From assembly GCF_004342025.1 (NCBI RefSeq), contig NZ_SLWN01000019.1, positions 1 through 64,000 of the forward strand: a stretch of 64,000 nt of DNA, given 5' to 3'. Numbering within the stretch: position 1 is the stretch's first letter; the number at the start of each line of letters is the position of its first letter. The translations under genes were made by a program, and so were the position numbers. The notes beneath the pieces are model-generated. The model did no database searches and was not told the origin of the DNA. It saw nothing but the letters and a program-made list of their open reading frames with translations. Below, in pieces: positions 6,966 to 15,792 of this stretch. Source of the DNA: Kribbella steppae (GTDB lineage: Bacteria > Actinomycetota > Actinomycetes > Propionibacteriales > Kribbellaceae).

Positions 6966-8405
6966 TCAGAAGTTCTTCTGGATCTGGTCGATGATGGTGA
7001 AGACGGCGAGGAAGCCGAACGCCAGGAAGGAGAACAGCATGACCGCGGCGCGGACCGGGGTGATGCGGATCGCCTTGGGCAGGGCGCGGGAGTTCATCCA
7101 CCACAGCAGGAACGAGTAGAAGAACATCATCGTGCCCGCCGTACAGGCGGAGATCACCAGCAGGACCAGCGGCTGGTCCAGGCCGGCCAGGAGCACGATG
7201 ATGCCGAAGGCAACCAGTCCCCAGACCAGGCCGAAGTACAGCTTGGACTCGCTCACCGTCGAGGTGCGCAGGTAGCGGGCCTTGATCATGTCCGCGGACA
7301 GCCGGGACGTGTAGTCGACGATGCCGGCCGCGGCCGCGAACAGCGAGAACGCGCCGACCGCCCAGAACAGGTAGCCGAACCAGTCGCCGACCAGGGTCTG
7401 CAGCGTGGTGCCCTCGATCTTCAGGAAGCTGATGTTGTTCTTGACGTCCGGGTTCCCGTACAGCGTCGCGTGCGCGAGCATCGAGGTGAACACGATGGTG
7501 AGGATCGTGATCGCCCCGAAGGTCGAGGCCTGCTCGACGTTGGCGAACTTCCACCAGCGCTTCCAGCGGGCCATGTTCGGTTCGTCGGTGGTGAAGACGT
7601 AGCCGTTGGCGGTCGGGTCCGCCTCTTTCTCGCCGGTGATCGGCGAGGTCAACCGCGGCACGTGCACACCCATCCCGAATCCCTTGTCCCGGATCCAGTT
7701 GCTCTGCACCAGGTTCTGCCCACCGCCGGCACCGGCGTACGCGATCGCACCCATGATGAGCGCGAACCCGAGCTGGTCGACCGGGAACTGCGGGTCGGTG
7801 ACCGCGTCGCCGAGCGCGCCGTAGGTCTTGCTCCGGATCGCGAACGCCAGCGCCAGGACGACGAGCAGCGTGACGGCGAGGATCTTGACGAAGATCAACC
7901 GCTCCAGCATCACGTACACGACCGGCGCGAAGGTCAGGATCAGGCCGATCACGAGCAGGATGCCGATCGCGATCCAGCGCGGATCGCCGGCCCCGAACAG
8001 GTAGGTGAGCATCGCCGCCGAACTGGTCGCCCAGCCGGGCCACATGTTCGCGAAGTACGTCATGATCGCGAAGAACAGGCCCCAGTGCTTCCAGTAGCGG
8101 TTGAAGCCGGTCAACGCTGTCTCACCAGTGGCCAGCGTGTACCGCTCGATCTCCATGTTCAGGAACCACTGGATGATCACGCCGACCACGGCGCCCCAGA
8201 GGAACACCAGGCCGACCTGGCTGGCGATGTACGGCCAGAGGATGAACTCGCCCGAGGCCAGGCCGACACCGGCGCCGACCATGCCGGGACCGATGATCTT
8301 CCAGGCCTTGTTGGGTGGTTCGGGGAGGTCGCGAACCTGCGGTTCCGGCAGGTTCTTGGTCGGCAGTGCGAATCTGCCGGGTTCACGGGTAGTGATGTCT
8401 GCCAT
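6966..8405 (-). CDS. Nramp-family-like divalent metal ion transporter
   Basis: 479 aa with about eleven predicted membrane helices. The N-terminal KIIGPGMVGAGVGLASGEFILWP is the Nramp-like first helix: the family has a metal-binding DPGN there, and here it reads ASGE, so classical Nramp Mn/Fe selectivity is doubtful. A loop of about 60 residues after the sixth helix (DKGFGMGVHVPRLTSPITGEK onward) is longer than usual. ATG 8405 is chosen for its GAGGAG site; an open frame continues upstream into the next promoter but has no support. It is monocistronic and convergent with the secreted-protein gene. The substrate is unknown; related proteins are simply annotated Nramp family. Confidence 0.85.
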   Translation of the reverse strand: MADITTREPGRFALPTKNLPEPQVRDLPEPPNKAWKIIGPGMVGAGVGLASGEFILWPYIASQVGLVFLWGAVVGVIIQWFLNMEIERYTLATGETALTGFNRYWKHWGLFFAIMTYFANMWPGWATSSAAMLTYLFGAGDPRWIAIGILLVIGLILTFAPVVYVMLERLIFVKILAVTLLVVLALAFAIRSKTYGALGDAVTDPQFPVDQLGFALIMGAIAYAGAGGGQNLVQSNWIRDKGFGMGVHVPRLTSPITGEKEADPTANGYVFTTDEPNMARWKRWWKFANVEQASTFGAITILTIVFTSMLAHATLYGNPDVKNNISFLKIEGTTLQTLVGDWFGYLFWAVGAFSLFAAAAGIVDYTSRLSADMIKARYLRTSTVSESKLYFGLVWGLVAFGIIVLLAGLDQPLVLLVISACTAGTMMFFYSFLLWWMNSRALPKAIRITPVRAAVMLFSFLAFGFLAVFTIIDQIQKNF

Positions 8406-8504
8406 GGGCTCCTCACTTCCTAAGGCCCCCGCACTATCTCCGGACCATAGCGAATACTGTCGACACGGGCGACCCGACACAGCCGGGCTGGCAGACTGCG
8501 GCTC

Positions 8505-11500
8505 ATGAGTGGGGTGACCGTGCTGGTGGCGTCGTACGCCGGGGCCGCGAGCGCTCCCGCGCATGTCCGGCTGGAGGGCCTGGTCGGCACGCTGCCGGGA
8601 GAGAAGCTGGTACGGCGTGACGCGGCGGGGCCGGTCGCGGTGTTCGGCGATCCGGCTGAGGCGATCACGGCGACGCGGGCGTTGCGGGTTGCGACGGTCG
8701 ACGTACCGGCTGGGGAGCTGGTGCGGATCGCCGTACACACAGGCACTGCGACGGGCCCAACGGTGCGGCATGCCGAGCAATTGCTGGAGATCGCGAACCC
8801 TGGGCAAACGTTGCTGACGGCATCGGTGCCGGTGCCGCCGGACGAGGTGGCCGACCTCGGGATGCACCGGTTACGGGACCTGGGATCGTCCGAACGCATC
8901 TTCGAGCTCACTTCAACTACAGGCAGCCCCACCGCCCAGTTGCGTTCACTGGATCTGGTGCCGAACAACCTGCCGGTGATGTTCACCAGCTTCGTCGGGC
9001 GGCAGACCCAACTGGCGGCGGTCAGAACGCAACTGTCCGGAAGTCGGTTGGTGACGCTGACCGGTCCGGGCGGAAGCGGGAAGACGCGCCTGGCCGCACA
9101 GGTCGCGGCCCAGTTGGCGGAACGCTGGCCAGACGGTGTCTGGTGGGTCGATCTCGCCGTCGTCACCGAGAGTGCGCAGATTCCCGAGGCTGTCGCGGCG
9201 GCGGTCGGCGTACTGGTCGAGACGGGTGACAGCACGCGACTGCTGATCGGGCAACTGAGGGCCATGCGGACGTTGCTCTGCCTGGACAACTGCGAGCAGG
9301 TGATCGACGGCGTCGCCGAGTTCGTGCTCGCCTTGCAGACGTCCTGCCCGGAGGTCTCGGTGCTGGCGACGAGCCGGGAGCCGCTGAACGTTCCGGGCGA
9401 GGCGGTCTGGCGGGTGCCGGCGCTGGCTCCGGATGAGGCGATGACGCTCTTCACCGAGCGGGCCGGATCGGAGTTTCCCGAATCGGAGCAGGCGATCCGA
9501 TCGATCTGTGTCCGCCTCGACGGGATGCCGTTGGCTCTCGAACTGGCAGCGGCCTGGGTTCGCACGCTCACCCCGGAGCAGATCGAGGCCGGTCTGGACG
9601 ACCGCTTCGGTCTGCTCACGCGGAACACCAGGGGAGTGTCAGCGCGACAGCAGACCCTGGCCGCGTCGATCGACTGGAGCCATGACCTGCTCGATCCGGA
9701 CGAACGGCAGGTCTTCCGCCGGCTCGCTGTCTTCGCCGGCGGCTTCACCCTGGATGCGGCACAGTCGGTCTGCGGCACGTCCGCCGTACTGGAGGTTCTT
9801 GCGCGGCTTGTCGACAAATCGCTCGTTGTCGCGGAGGGCGGGCGGTATCGGCTGCTCGAGACGATTCGCGAGTACGCCGGACTGCGGCTGGGCGACTCGG
9901 GTGAGCAGGTGAAGGATCTGCACCTCGACCACTTCCTGGCAGCTGCGGAAGCGGCGGAGCCCTTGCTGGACGGGGATCGGGACGCTTGGCGCGGGATGAT
10001 CGAGCCGGATCGGGAGAACTATCGCGCAGCGCTGGACTACGGGCTGACCACGGATCCCGAGCGTGGCCGGCGGTTGGCGGCTGCGCTGCCGTGGATGTGG
10101 AACCTGCGCGCGACCGGTCCGGAGGGGATCGGCTATCTGCGCCGGGCGATCGACTGCGCGCCGGACGAGCGGTCGTTGCTGCAGGCCCGTTTGCTGTACG
10201 GGTACGCGACCGTCGCCGACACCGTCGATCCGTTCGGGTACGACGCGGCCGGCCGCGGCCTGGACCTGGCGACCGAGCTCGGTGACGACCGGCTGCGCTC
10301 GCTCTTCCTCGCACTTGTGGCTGTCGGCAAGTTCTTCACCGGCTTCCAGGAAGCCTGGGAGCTGACCGAGGAAGGCCGGCGGCTGGCCGAGGGTACCGGC
10401 GACGAGGTCGCCCGGGACGCCAATCTCGCATTGCAGTGCGTGCTGCTCGCCTTGTGGGACCGGCACGACGAGCTGTCCCCACTGCTCGAGATCGTGATCC
10501 CAGGCCTACTGGCGCGCGGTGAGCGGGGCATTGCGACAACCGTGCTCCTGGTGCAGTCCGAAAGCCTCGCGGCGACCGGAGAGCTGCAGCAGGCCATCGA
10601 GGTTGCCAAGCACGCCATCGCGACCGCCGAACCGCTGGCCGACTTCCACCGCGTCGGGACGGCCCGCGGACAGTTGGCGACCTTGCTGGCACGATCCGGT
10701 CGTCTCGACGAGGCCTACGAACTGATGCGCCCGCTCCTCGACCTTGTGAATGACGCGGTCGTGCCGAACCTCGGCCACGTGATGGGTCTGCTCTCGTATC
10801 GGAGTGGAGACCACAACGCCGCCGTCGAGTGGATGCGGCCCGAGGTGGACCCGGACGGTCCGCTGGCCCAGACGTACGTTCCCGCGATGCTGCTGCCGAC
10901 GTACGCCGCCGCACTGCACAACCCTGTTGACGTTCTCGAACGCGCGGTGGCGCTCGCCCGTCGCTACAACCTGCCCAGAATCCTTGCCGATGCGCTCGAC
11001 CAGCAGGGCCGGTCGCTGACCGCCGAGCAGCCGGACCGGGCGGCGGATCTCCTGCACGAGGCGCTGACCATCAGGGTCGACCACGGGCTACGGACCTACA
11101 TCGTCGACAGCCTGGAATCCCTTGCCCTGCTGGCGAATCACACCAACCGCACCGCCGACGCGGCCCGCCTGGACACCGCGGCGACTGCCATGCGCTCCGA
11201 GATGAGGTACGCCGCTCCACCGGACCTACCGACGTTGCCGAGCACCGATGAGCCACCGCTGACGCTGGACGAGGCCGTCGCGCACGTACGTCGTACCCGA
11301 GGAGCACGGGGACGTCCGTCGTCCGGGTGGGCCAGCCTGACGCCGACCGAGCGCGAGGTCGTCGCGCTGGCAGTGGAAGGGTTGAGCAATCCGGAGATCG
11401 GTGCCCGGCTGTACATGAGTCGCGGCACGGTGAAGACGCATCTCGCTCACGTCTACGCCAAGCTCGGTGTCGCCAACCGCACCGAGCTGGCGTCACTCAG

Positions 11501-11525
11501 GAAAGCATCTCCAGGGCTTTCGTGA
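8505..11525 (+). CDS. Large LuxR-type ATPase regulator with degenerate cyclase-like N-terminus
   Basis: 1006 aa. Domain order: residues 1-135 resemble a shortened class III nucleotide cyclase homology domain (VRIAVHTGTAT, AEQLLEIANPGQTLLTASV) without the metal-binding aspartates, so it is likely a sensor remnant. An NB-ARC/STAND ATPase begins around 160 with Walker A GPGGSGKT (187-194), LLCLDNCEQV as Walker B and LDGMPLALELAA further on. TPR-like helical repeats cover about 480-900. The C-terminal LuxR helix-turn-helix is LTPTEREVVALAVEGLSNPEIGARLYMSRGTVKTHLAHVYAKLGV. It is probably an ATP-gated transcription activator; the targets are not evident. Its end overlaps the convergent YdeI-like gene by 29 bases. 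Confidence 0.93.
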   Translation: MSGVTVLVASYAGAASAPAHVRLEGLVGTLPGEKLVRRDAAGPVAVFGDPAEAITATRALRVATVDVPAGELVRIAVHTGTATGPTVRHAEQLLEIANPGQTLLTASVPVPPDEVADLGMHRLRDLGSSERIFELTSTTGSPTAQLRSLDLVPNNLPVMFTSFVGRQTQLAAVRTQLSGSRLVTLTGPGGSGKTRLAAQVAAQLAERWPDGVWWVDLAVVTESAQIPEAVAAAVGVLVETGDSTRLLIGQLRAMRTLLCLDNCEQVIDGVAEFVLALQTSCPEVSVLATSREPLNVPGEAVWRVPALAPDEAMTLFTERAGSEFPESEQAIRSICVRLDGMPLALELAAAWVRTLTPEQIEAGLDDRFGLLTRNTRGVSARQQTLAASIDWSHDLLDPDERQVFRRLAVFAGGFTLDAAQSVCGTSAVLEVLARLVDKSLVVAEGGRYRLLETIREYAGLRLGDSGEQVKDLHLDHFLAAAEAAEPLLDGDRDAWRGMIEPDRENYRAALDYGLTTDPERGRRLAAALPWMWNLRATGPEGIGYLRRAIDCAPDERSLLQARLLYGYATVADTVDPFGYDAAGRGLDLATELGDDRLRSLFLALVAVGKFFTGFQEAWELTEEGRRLAEGTGDEVARDANLALQCVLLALWDRHDELSPLLEIVIPGLLARGERGIATTVLLVQSESLAATGELQQAIEVAKHAIATAEPLADFHRVGTARGQLATLLARSGRLDEAYELMRPLLDLVNDAVVPNLGHVMGLLSYRSGDHNAAVEWMRPEVDPDGPLAQTYVPAMLLPTYAAALHNPVDVLERAVALARRYNLPRILADALDQQGRSLTAEQPDRAADLLHEALTIRVDHGLRTYIVDSLESLALLANHTNRTADAARLDTAATAMRSEMRYAAPPDLPTLPSTDEPPLTLDEAVAHVRRTRGARGRPSSGWASLTPTEREVVALAVEGLSNPEIGARLYMSRGTVKTHLAHVYAKLGVANRTELASLRKASPGLS

Positions 11526-11931
11526 TCCGGCGGGCCCGGGTTTCCGGCTTCTTGGCGTCGTTGATCGCGTTCACGTGCTCGCGCCGGTGGCTGTAGCTCA
11601 GTGCGTCGAACGCCTTCCGCAGTCCCGCCTCCTCGAGCGCCGCGGCGAGATCCGCCGGCACCTCCACCGTCCGCTCGGCCGTGTCCCGCTCGACCGTCAC
11701 CGTGACCGGATCGCCGTCACCCTTGCCCAGTTCGGTCCGGATGCTCTTCAGCAACCCCAGCGCCATACACCCGCCCATGGACGCGATCGAGCCGCGATAC
11801 GCGATGCCGTCGAACGAGGCCTGCACCGGGATCCGCCCACCCCCACCGAGCGCCGCGATTACCTCACCCGGCACCTCCACCCACGCCCCACCGCCGTCAT
11901 TGACCACGACGATCCCCTCGAACGTCTCCAT
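11497..11931 (-). CDS. DUF1905/YdeI-like protein
   Basis: 144 aa. The N-terminal half (EGIVVVNDGGGAWVEVPGEVIAALGGGGRIPVQASFDG) is the DUF1905 beta-barrel. The C-terminal half ends in the YdeI/OmpD-associated helix (ADLAAALEEAGLRKAFDALSYSHRREHVNAINDAKKPETRARRI). Proteins of this two-domain form are widespread in soil actinomycetes. Some relatives were named from bacteriocin protection, but the biochemical role is not established. It lies just upstream of the MMPL gene on the same strand order (9 bases beyond its 3' end), yet transcription of the two is not obviously coupled. Confidence 0.88.
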   Translation of the reverse strand: METFEGIVVVNDGGGAWVEVPGEVIAALGGGGRIPVQASFDGIAYRGSIASMGGCMALGLLKSIRTELGKGDGDPVTVTVERDTAERTVEVPADLAAALEEAGLRKAFDALSYSHRREHVNAINDAKKPETRARRITKALEMLS

Positions 11932-11940
11932 ACGCGCACC

Positions 11941-14127
11941 CTAGGACGACAGCTTGCTGGGCCACCAGACCTTCTTGCCGATGTCGTAGGCCAGGGCGGG
12001 GACCAGGAGGGAGCGGACCACGGTGGTGTCGAGGAGGACGCCGAAGGCGACCATGAAGGCGATCTGGACCAGGAACAGGATCGGCAGTACGGCGAGTGCC
12101 GAGAAGGTGGCCGCGAGGACCACGCCGGCCGAGGTGATTACGCCACCGGTGACCGCCAGGCCGATCAGGATGCCCGGTCTGGTGCCCTGTTCCTGCGATT
12201 CCTCCCGGACCCGGGTCATCAGGAAGATCGAGTAATCGATGCCCAGGGCAACGAGGAAGACGAACGCGTAGAGCGGGATGCTCGGGTCCGCGCCGGGGAA
12301 GTCGAACACGTGGTTGAACATCAGCGCGCTCACCCCGACGGTGGCGGCGAACGAGACGACGTTCGCGACCACCAGTAGGACAGCCGCCACGATCGAGCGC
12401 AGCAACAGCATCAGAACGACGAAGATCACCGCCAGGATGGCCGGAATGATCACCAGCAGGTCGCGCTCGCTGGCGTTCAGCACGTCCAGGTTGATGGCGG
12501 TGGTGCCGCCGACCAGGATCTCCGGGTTGACCGTGTCCAGCTCCGTCCGCAGGTGTTCGACCACCTTGGTGGCCTCGGGCGAGTCGGCCGCCACCTCCAG
12601 CGTGGCCTGGACCAGCACCTTGCCGTCGACAACCTTCGGCGGTACGCCGGGTGCCACCGAGGCGGACGCAGTACCGACACCGTCGACCTGTGCCGCGGTC
12701 TGGACCACCTGGTCGGCCTGGGCGACCGGGGTGAGGATCTGGACCGGCGTACCGGCGCCGGCGTCGAAGTGCTTGGCGAGCTCCTCCTGTCCGGTGACGG
12801 ACTCGACCTTGTCGAGGAACAGGTCTTCCTGCGAGATGCCGTCAGCCTTGAAGGTCGGCAGGAACGCGGCGCAGCCGAGCAGCGCGAGCGCGCTGATCGC
12901 CCAGACCTTGCGCGGACTGCGGCCGACCAGCCCGGACACCCGTCCCCACAGCCGCCGGCCGCCGACCTGGTCGCGGGCGTGCACGTGGTCGACCCGCGGG
13001 ATCGACGGCCAGAAGATCCGCCGGCCGAAGGCGAGCAGGATCGCGGGCAGGAAGCTCATCGAGGAGACCAGCGCGCCGGCGATACCGATCGCGCCGACCG
13101 GACCGAGGCCCTTGGTGCTGCCGAGTTGGGAGAGCAGCAGGCAGAGCAGACCGAGGATGACGGTCGCCGCGCTGGCCGCGATCGGCTCGATCGACGCCCG
13201 CCACGCGATCCGCATCGCCTCGTACTTGCTGGTGTAGTCGTGCAACTCCTCTTTGTAACGGGAGACGAGTAGCAGCGAGTAGTCGGTCGCGGCCCCGACG
13301 ACCAGGATGAACAGGATGCCCTGACTCTGACCGTTCAGTTCCAGGACGCCGTTCTTGGCCAGCGGATAGACGACCAGCGCGGCCAGGGCGAGACCGAAGA
13401 CGGCGGTCAGCAGCACCGCGATCGGCAGGATCGGGCTGCGGTACACGATCAGCAAGATGACGAACACCACCGAAAGCGCGACGCCGAGCAGGATTCCGTC
13501 GATCCCGCCGAAGGCGACGACGAAGTCCGCGAACACCCCGCCTGGACCGGTCACGTAGACCTTGAGACCAGTGGGTGTGAGGTCTTGCTTGATCTCGGTC
13601 CTCATGGTGTCGGCGACGGCGAACAGCACTGTCTCGCCTTCGGTGACCACCTCGTCGGCGCGGTCGCCGTCCAGTTCGACCGTGAGTAACAGGGCCTTCT
13701 TGTCCTCCGACGGGATCACCGTCTTGGCGGGTGCGGCGAGGTAGTCACCGATCGTCTTGCCGTTGCCGAGGTCCAGCGTCGGCACCTTGGCGAGGAACTC
13801 GTTGGCGTTGGCCAGGTCGGCCGGCGTGATGCCTTCGTCGCGTTCGATCAGGACGAAGTACGGCAGCGCGGTGGAGTCGACGAACTTGGCGGACTCGTTA
13901 CTGACCAGCGTGGATTCGGCTTGTTTCGGAAGGAAATTGGCGTTGTCGTTTTCCTGGACCTCACTCAACTTCCCGACCGTCGGGCCGCCCAGCGACCCCA
14001 GCACCAACCAGGCGATCAGTACGGCGGCGATCCCCGCCCGCCAGGCCCAGCGCCCACCGGACCGCCCGCCCCGGCTGGTCCCGGTCTCCAGACCTGCCTG
14101 GTCGGTGGTCTGCCCAGTCTGTTTCAA
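11941..14127 (-). CDS. MMPL-family (RND-type) membrane exporter
   Basis: 728 aa with twelve predicted membrane helices in the two-fold RND layout: helix 1 near residues 30-50, a large extracellular loop to about 205, five helices to about 390, then the same pattern repeated. The conserved GAATDYSLLLVSRYKEEL and LGIDYSIFLMTRVREE segments are the paired proton-relay helices of MMPL proteins. The start is TTG 14127 with GAGGGG upstream. In actinomycetes these export lipids, polyketides or antibiotics; here no biosynthetic cluster adjoins it, so the cargo is unknown. It is divergent from narK. Confidence 0.94.
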   Translation of the reverse strand: MKQTGQTTDQAGLETGTSRGGRSGGRWAWRAGIAAVLIAWLVLGSLGGPTVGKLSEVQENDNANFLPKQAESTLVSNESAKFVDSTALPYFVLIERDEGITPADLANANEFLAKVPTLDLGNGKTIGDYLAAPAKTVIPSEDKKALLLTVELDGDRADEVVTEGETVLFAVADTMRTEIKQDLTPTGLKVYVTGPGGVFADFVVAFGGIDGILLGVALSVVFVILLIVYRSPILPIAVLLTAVFGLALAALVVYPLAKNGVLELNGQSQGILFILVVGAATDYSLLLVSRYKEELHDYTSKYEAMRIAWRASIEPIAASAATVILGLLCLLLSQLGSTKGLGPVGAIGIAGALVSSMSFLPAILLAFGRRIFWPSIPRVDHVHARDQVGGRRLWGRVSGLVGRSPRKVWAISALALLGCAAFLPTFKADGISQEDLFLDKVESVTGQEELAKHFDAGAGTPVQILTPVAQADQVVQTAAQVDGVGTASASVAPGVPPKVVDGKVLVQATLEVAADSPEATKVVEHLRTELDTVNPEILVGGTTAINLDVLNASERDLLVIIPAILAVIFVVLMLLLRSIVAAVLLVVANVVSFAATVGVSALMFNHVFDFPGADPSIPLYAFVFLVALGIDYSIFLMTRVREESQEQGTRPGILIGLAVTGGVITSAGVVLAATFSALAVLPILFLVQIAFMVAFGVLLDTTVVRSLLVPALAYDIGKKVWWPSKLSS

Positions 14128-14165
14128 CGTTGTCCCCTCGCCATCGGTACCCGCACAGTACCCAG

Positions 14166-14196
14166 CCGCCGGGCTTCTTCTCTCACTGCCCGGCGG
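14166..14196. other. GC-rich inverted repeat in the MMPL-narK intergenic region
   Basis: CCGCCGGGC (14166-14174) and GCCCGGCGG (14188-14196) can form a 9-bp stem with a 13-nt loop. It lies between divergent starts, so it is not a terminator of either gene. An mRNA leader structure or chance are both possible. Confidence 0.3.
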
Positions 14197-14223
14197 TGGG
14201 TGTGCGGGAGCCGTTTCGGCGGC

Positions 14224-14261
14224 GTAACAACAAGATGACTACTCGGAAACACCCCGGTCAT
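14224..14261 (+). promoter_or_regulatory. GlnR-like nitrogen control site upstream of narK
   Basis: Four 5-mers spaced by exactly 6 bases: GTAAC (14224-14228), ATGAC (14235-14239), GAAAC (14246-14250), GTCAT (14257-14261). The middle pair fits the actinobacterial GlnR half-site gTnAC-n6-GaAAC well; the outer pair is weaker. The location, 46 bases before the narK start and leading the nitrate operon, is what GlnR (with NnaR) control predicts. Confidence 0.5.
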
Positions 14262-14306
14262 AGCGTCCTGGCCTAATCAGTGAGGCCGGATGATCGGAGA
14301 CTAACG

Positions 14307-15671
14307 ATGACGCTCGAGGCACGACCGGACGTCACCACCCGCGACGGAAGCGGCGCGGTGGGGACTGTCGAGGCGCCGCGACGCGGACGCTGGATCGATG
14401 TCTGGGATCCAGAGGACGCGACGTTCTGGGCCGAGAAGGGCCGTGCGGTCGCGCGGCGCAACCTGTGGCCGTCGATCTTCGCCGAGTTCCTCGGCTTCTC
14501 CGTCTGGCAGCTGTGGAGCATCGTGGTCGTCTCGATGCCGAAGGCCGGCTTCACCTACAGCACGAACCAGCTGTTCTGGCTGGTCGCGCTGCCGAGCCTG
14601 GTCGGTGCGACGCTGCGGCTGCCCTACACGTTCGCGGTACCGCGGTTCGGCGGCCGGAACTGGACCATCGTGTCCGCGCTGCTGCTGCTGATCCCGACCA
14701 TCGGGCTGTCCTACTTCATCACCCAGCCCGACACGCCGTTCGTGCTGATGGCGCTGGTCGCGGCCACCGCGGGTGTCGGCGGCGGCAACTTCGCCAGCAG
14801 TATGACGAACATCTCCTTCTTCTACCCCGAGAAGGAGAAGGGCTTCGCGCTCGGAATCAACGCGGCCGGTGGCAACCTCGGCGTCGCCGTGGTCCAGCTG
14901 GTGGTGCCGGTGGTGATCGTGCTCGGCGCCGGGCTGTCGCTGAACCGGGCCGGCCTGCTCTGGATCCCGCTGATCCTGCTGGCCGCCTTCCTGGCCTGGA
15001 AGGTGATGGCCAACCTGTCCGTCGCGAGCTCCTCGTTCCGCACCTCGATCGCGGCGGCGAAGCGGCCGCACACCTGGATCATCTCGTTCCTCTACATCGG
15101 CACCTTCGGCTCGTTCATCGGCTTCGGGGCGGCGTTCCCGCTGCTGATCAAGACCAGCTTCCCCGAGATCACGGTGTCCCACGTCGCCTTCCTCGGTGCC
15201 CTGGTCGGCTCGGTCGCCCGCCCGTTCGGCGGGAAACTGTCCGACAAGCTCGGCGGCGCCTGGGTGACGGTCTGCGCCTTCGTGGTGATGGGCGTGGGCA
15301 TCCTGTCGGCGATCGTGTCGCTGAACGCGGGCAGCTTCACCGCGTTCCTGCTCAGCTTCCTGGTCCTGTTCGTCGCCAGCGGCGCCGGCAACGGGTCGAC
15401 GTACCGGATGATCCCCGCGGTGTTCCGGCTGACCACCCTGGACGACCCGGGCCGGGCGAAGCGCGAGGCGGCGGCCTGCATCGGGATCGCCTCCGCGATC
15501 GGTGCGTACGGCGGCTTCCTGGTCCCGCGTGGGTTCGCGATGTCCACCAGCAACTTCGGCTCGCTGATCCCGGCGCTCTACGTGTTCTGTGGCTTCTACG
15601 TGGTCTGCCTGGCCGTGACCTACTTCTGCTACCTCCGCAAGGGTGGCCCGCTCAGCCGGGAGCGCGTGTGA
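14307..15671 (+). CDS. narK: NarK-type nitrate/nitrite transporter (MFS)
   Basis: 454 aa, twelve predicted membrane helices, major facilitator superfamily. Nitrate-porter landmarks: LWSIVVVSMPKAGFTYSTNQLFWLVALPSLVGATLRLPYTF in the first helices, the glycine-rich nitrate signature GVGGGNFASSMTNISFFYPEKEKG, and a second one, ASGAGNGSTYRMIPAVF. Imports nitrate for assimilation (or exports nitrite). ATG 14307 has GGAGA 6 bases upstream. It is the first gene of the nitrate assimilation operon, behind a GlnR-like box, and is followed by a repeat-derived small frame that leads into nasA. Confidence 0.95.
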   Translation: MTLEARPDVTTRDGSGAVGTVEAPRRGRWIDVWDPEDATFWAEKGRAVARRNLWPSIFAEFLGFSVWQLWSIVVVSMPKAGFTYSTNQLFWLVALPSLVGATLRLPYTFAVPRFGGRNWTIVSALLLLIPTIGLSYFITQPDTPFVLMALVAATAGVGGGNFASSMTNISFFYPEKEKGFALGINAAGGNLGVAVVQLVVPVVIVLGAGLSLNRAGLLWIPLILLAAFLAWKVMANLSVASSSFRTSIAAAKRPHTWIISFLYIGTFGSFIGFGAAFPLLIKTSFPEITVSHVAFLGALVGSVARPFGGKLSDKLGGAWVTVCAFVVMGVGILSAIVSLNAGSFTAFLLSFLVLFVASGAGNGSTYRMIPAVFRLTTLDDPGRAKREAAACIGIASAIGAYGGFLVPRGFAMSTSNFGSLIPALYVFCGFYVVCLAVTYFCYLRKGGPLSRERV

Positions 15672-15673
15672 CG

Positions 15674-15790
15674 GTGTTGAATGCCGCGCTGCCGCGCGGC
15701 CGGTCATGGGGCTTTGACTCCCGGCCTTCCCTCGTCACTCCAGTCGTTTCGCTCCCTGCGCTCCTCAGTCCAGGCCGGGAGGCCCCATGA
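15674..15790 (+). CDS. Repeat-encoded 38-codon leader frame before nasA
   Basis: GTG 15674 lies 2 bases after the narK stop; GGGAG is about 11 bases upstream. The frame runs through repeat A1 and ends at TGA 15788-15790, which overlaps the nasA start as ATGA. The repeat-encoded part (SWGFDSRPSLV...SLPALLSPGREAP) is almost identical to the C-terminal tail of NasA, which is encoded by repeat A2 in the same frame. A role as a translated coupling leader is inferred from this layout. Whether the peptide itself does anything is unknown. Confidence 0.4.
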   Translation: MLNAALPRGRSWGFDSRPSLVTPVVSLPALLSPGREAP

Positions 15791-15792
15791 CC
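15702..15792 (+). repeat. Repeat family A, copy 1 (carries nasA ribosome site and start)
   Basis: A 91-bp element bounded by inverted ends GGTCATGGGGC and GCCCCATGACC. The stem continues with CTCCCGGCC / GGCCGGGAG after a 5-nt bulge. The right arm contains GGGAGG (15777-15782) and the nasA ATG (15787). Copy 2 is at 17909-17999 and differs at only 2 of 91 positions. When folded in mRNA, the nasA start codon is base-paired. Confidence 0.9.

Noticed and set aside
11941..15671. Antibiotic biosynthesis cluster around the MMPL exporter
   Set aside because: No polyketide, NRPS or terpene genes adjoin it; the neighbours are nitrate assimilation and regulators.
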